In this document: positions 4,923 through 5,560 of the stretch, piece after piece
Layout: each line of letters begins with the position of its first letter
Position numbering within the stretch: the first letter of the stretch is position 1
Source of the DNA: Candidatus Nomurabacteria bacterium
GTDB lineage: Bacteria; Patescibacteriota; Minisyncoccia; Phycocordibacterales; UBA1006
Assembly (NCBI GenBank): GCA_029882015.1
Contig: JAOULM010000036.1
Coordinates: 1-5,560, forward strand
DNA: 5,560 nucleotides
Direction of reading: 5' to 3'
Notes under the pieces: generated by a model
The model's input: only the letters and a program-made list of their open reading frames with translations
Databases searched by the model: none
What the model was told of the DNA's origin: nothing
Position numbers and translations under genes: made by a program

Positions 4923-5342
4923 ATGAGAAAACTATTTTTTATACTAATTATCTGGAGCATATCTTTTGTGTCTGCACAAGCTCAAGTTGTTACATCCTAT
5001 ATTAGTCCAGACACAAGTTATCTGGCTGTTGAACATATCGATATGCTTGTACTTTCAACAAGCCAGCATAAAGACTGTATTATTAAAATTTATGATTCTG
5101 ATAAAGATGAAAATTTTGGGTTAATAGGCACAGATAATTCCACCATTCTTCCGATAATGGGAATGCTTCACTCTTTTTCTGACTCTTCAACAACATCTTT
5201 TTTGATAGGATATGATGGGGTGGTGAATTTTTTAGGAGATTATAACAATTCACAAAAAATAAAACTAATGCGTGGTCTATATAAGATTCTCTCACAAGAA
5301 CTTAAAGATAAAGAAGGCCATAGAATTATTACCCTTGATTAA
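4923..5342 (+). CDS. Secreted protein of unknown function
   Basis: I do not recognise this 139-aa protein. Its N-terminus is a clear Sec signal peptide: MRK, then a hydrophobic core LFFILIIWSISFV, then an A-x-A signal-peptidase I site with cleavage likely after Ala20 (AQA, then QVV). A lipobox is absent, so it is not a lipoprotein. The mature part is about 119 aa, rich in Ser, Asp and Ile, with a single cysteine (Cys52). It ends in a charged, probably helical segment (about 108-130) with GLYKILSQELKDKEGH near the C-terminus. The gene is noticeably more A+T-rich than ung or fba. It has its own promoter and a strong terminator, so it is likely a separate single-gene unit downstream of the psd-like gene. 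The ATG is supported by the signal peptide. Confidence 0.8.
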   Translation: MRKLFFILIIWSISFVSAQAQVVTSYISPDTSYLAVEHIDMLVLSTSQHKDCIIKIYDSDKDENFGLIGTDNSTILPIMGMLHSFSDSSTTSFLIGYDGVVNFLGDYNNSQKIKLMRGLYKILSQELKDKEGHRIITLD

Positions 5343-5352
5343 ATAATATTTT

Positions 5353-5387
5353 AAAAGCGATTCAATTTTTTGAATCGCTTTTTTTAT
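5353..5387 (+). terminator. Intrinsic terminator of the secreted orphan gene
   Basis: AAAAGCGATTCAA (5353-5365) pairs with TTGAATCGCTTTT (5370-5382) around a 4-T loop. A run of T follows. It starts 10 nt after the TAA. Confidence 0.95.
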
Positions 5388-5421
5388 TTGAGTGAAATAA
5401 AAACCAAATCTCATGCGTCTA

Positions 5422-5508
5422 CGGCCCCTACCGAGCGACTCATTTTTTCGAAACGAAAGTGAGCGTTTTTAATTTTCCAGAAGGCTAACGCAGTGCCCCC
5501 TGGAAAAT
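5422..5508. other. Hairpin-rich non-coding stretch near the right edge
   Basis: Three hairpins follow one another: CGG/CCG around 6 nt (5422-5433); a stem of CG-CTCA-TTTCG with CGAAA-TGAG-CG (5436-5465, with a bulge and an internal loop) followed by five T; and a perfect 9-bp stem ATTTTCCAG/CTGGAAAAT (5472-5480 with 5500-5508) enclosing a 19-nt loop. All six frames are broken within 35 codons or fewer. It could be part of a structured RNA, a repeat or a distal regulatory region continuing beyond 5560. It matches no RNA family that I can name. Confidence 0.4.
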
Positions 5509-5560
5509 AGAGAACGAGAGTTTTTTAAAACATGCAGAAGCGAGATAAAGGCCTTGGGTT

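Noticed and set aside
5530..5560. AACCCAAGG on the minus strand at the window edge, reminiscent of the tmRNA 5' domain
   Set aside because: The following bases do not match a tmRNA tag region or its stop; a 9-nt match is not evidence.
1..5560. Recoded TGA, because no gene here uses TGA as a stop
   Set aside because: Eight genes are too few, and conserved glycine and tryptophan positions use GGN and TGG, so the standard code explains everything.

Overview
The window looks like a piece of a moderately A+T-rich bacterial chromosome, most likely from the Candidatus Patescibacteria (CPR). That assignment is an inference. It rests on a VanW-type protein with a G5-like tail next to ychF, a bacterial-style class I fructose-bisphosphate aldolase, a minimal single-pass phosphatidylserine decarboxylase-like protein, and -10 boxes lying only 6 to 9 nt before start codons with no Shine-Dalgarno sequence. 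No rRNA, tRNA or marker gene is present to settle it. The standard genetic code fits every gene: all stops are TAA or TAG.

Layout from left to right. Positions 1-414 hold the 3' end of a VanW-family protein, followed after 3 nt by ychF (418-1527), a universally conserved P-loop ATPase/GTPase. A strong bidirectional terminator (1526-1557) separates ychF from a small convergent orphan gene (minus strand, 1559-1762). Next comes an unusual leader with a perfect TATAAT, a 14-bp hairpin with a T-run and a second, extended -10 box, and then fba (1891-2904).

From 2905 to about 3490 there is a cluster of G+C-rich palindromic repeats of two related designs (A and B). They surround a minus-strand DUF559-type PD-(D/E)XK endonuclease gene (3059-3433). 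B copies lie in inverted orientation on either side, and an A copy supplies the end and stop codon of the endonuclease gene. This repeat-nuclease arrangement is the part of the window most worth a second look. The gene ung (minus strand, 3509-4180) follows, with a short divergent promoter region shared with a phosphatidylserine decarboxylase-like gene (4223-4852). A secreted orphan protein (4923-5342) has its own promoter and terminator. The last 170 bases are non-coding and rich in hairpins.

The genes do not form one pathway. They are housekeeping genes for glycolysis/gluconeogenesis (fba), translation or stress-linked NTP hydrolysis (ychF), uracil repair (ung) and phospholipid head-group chemistry (psd-like), interrupted by A+T-rich orphans and a repeat-flanked nuclease gene.
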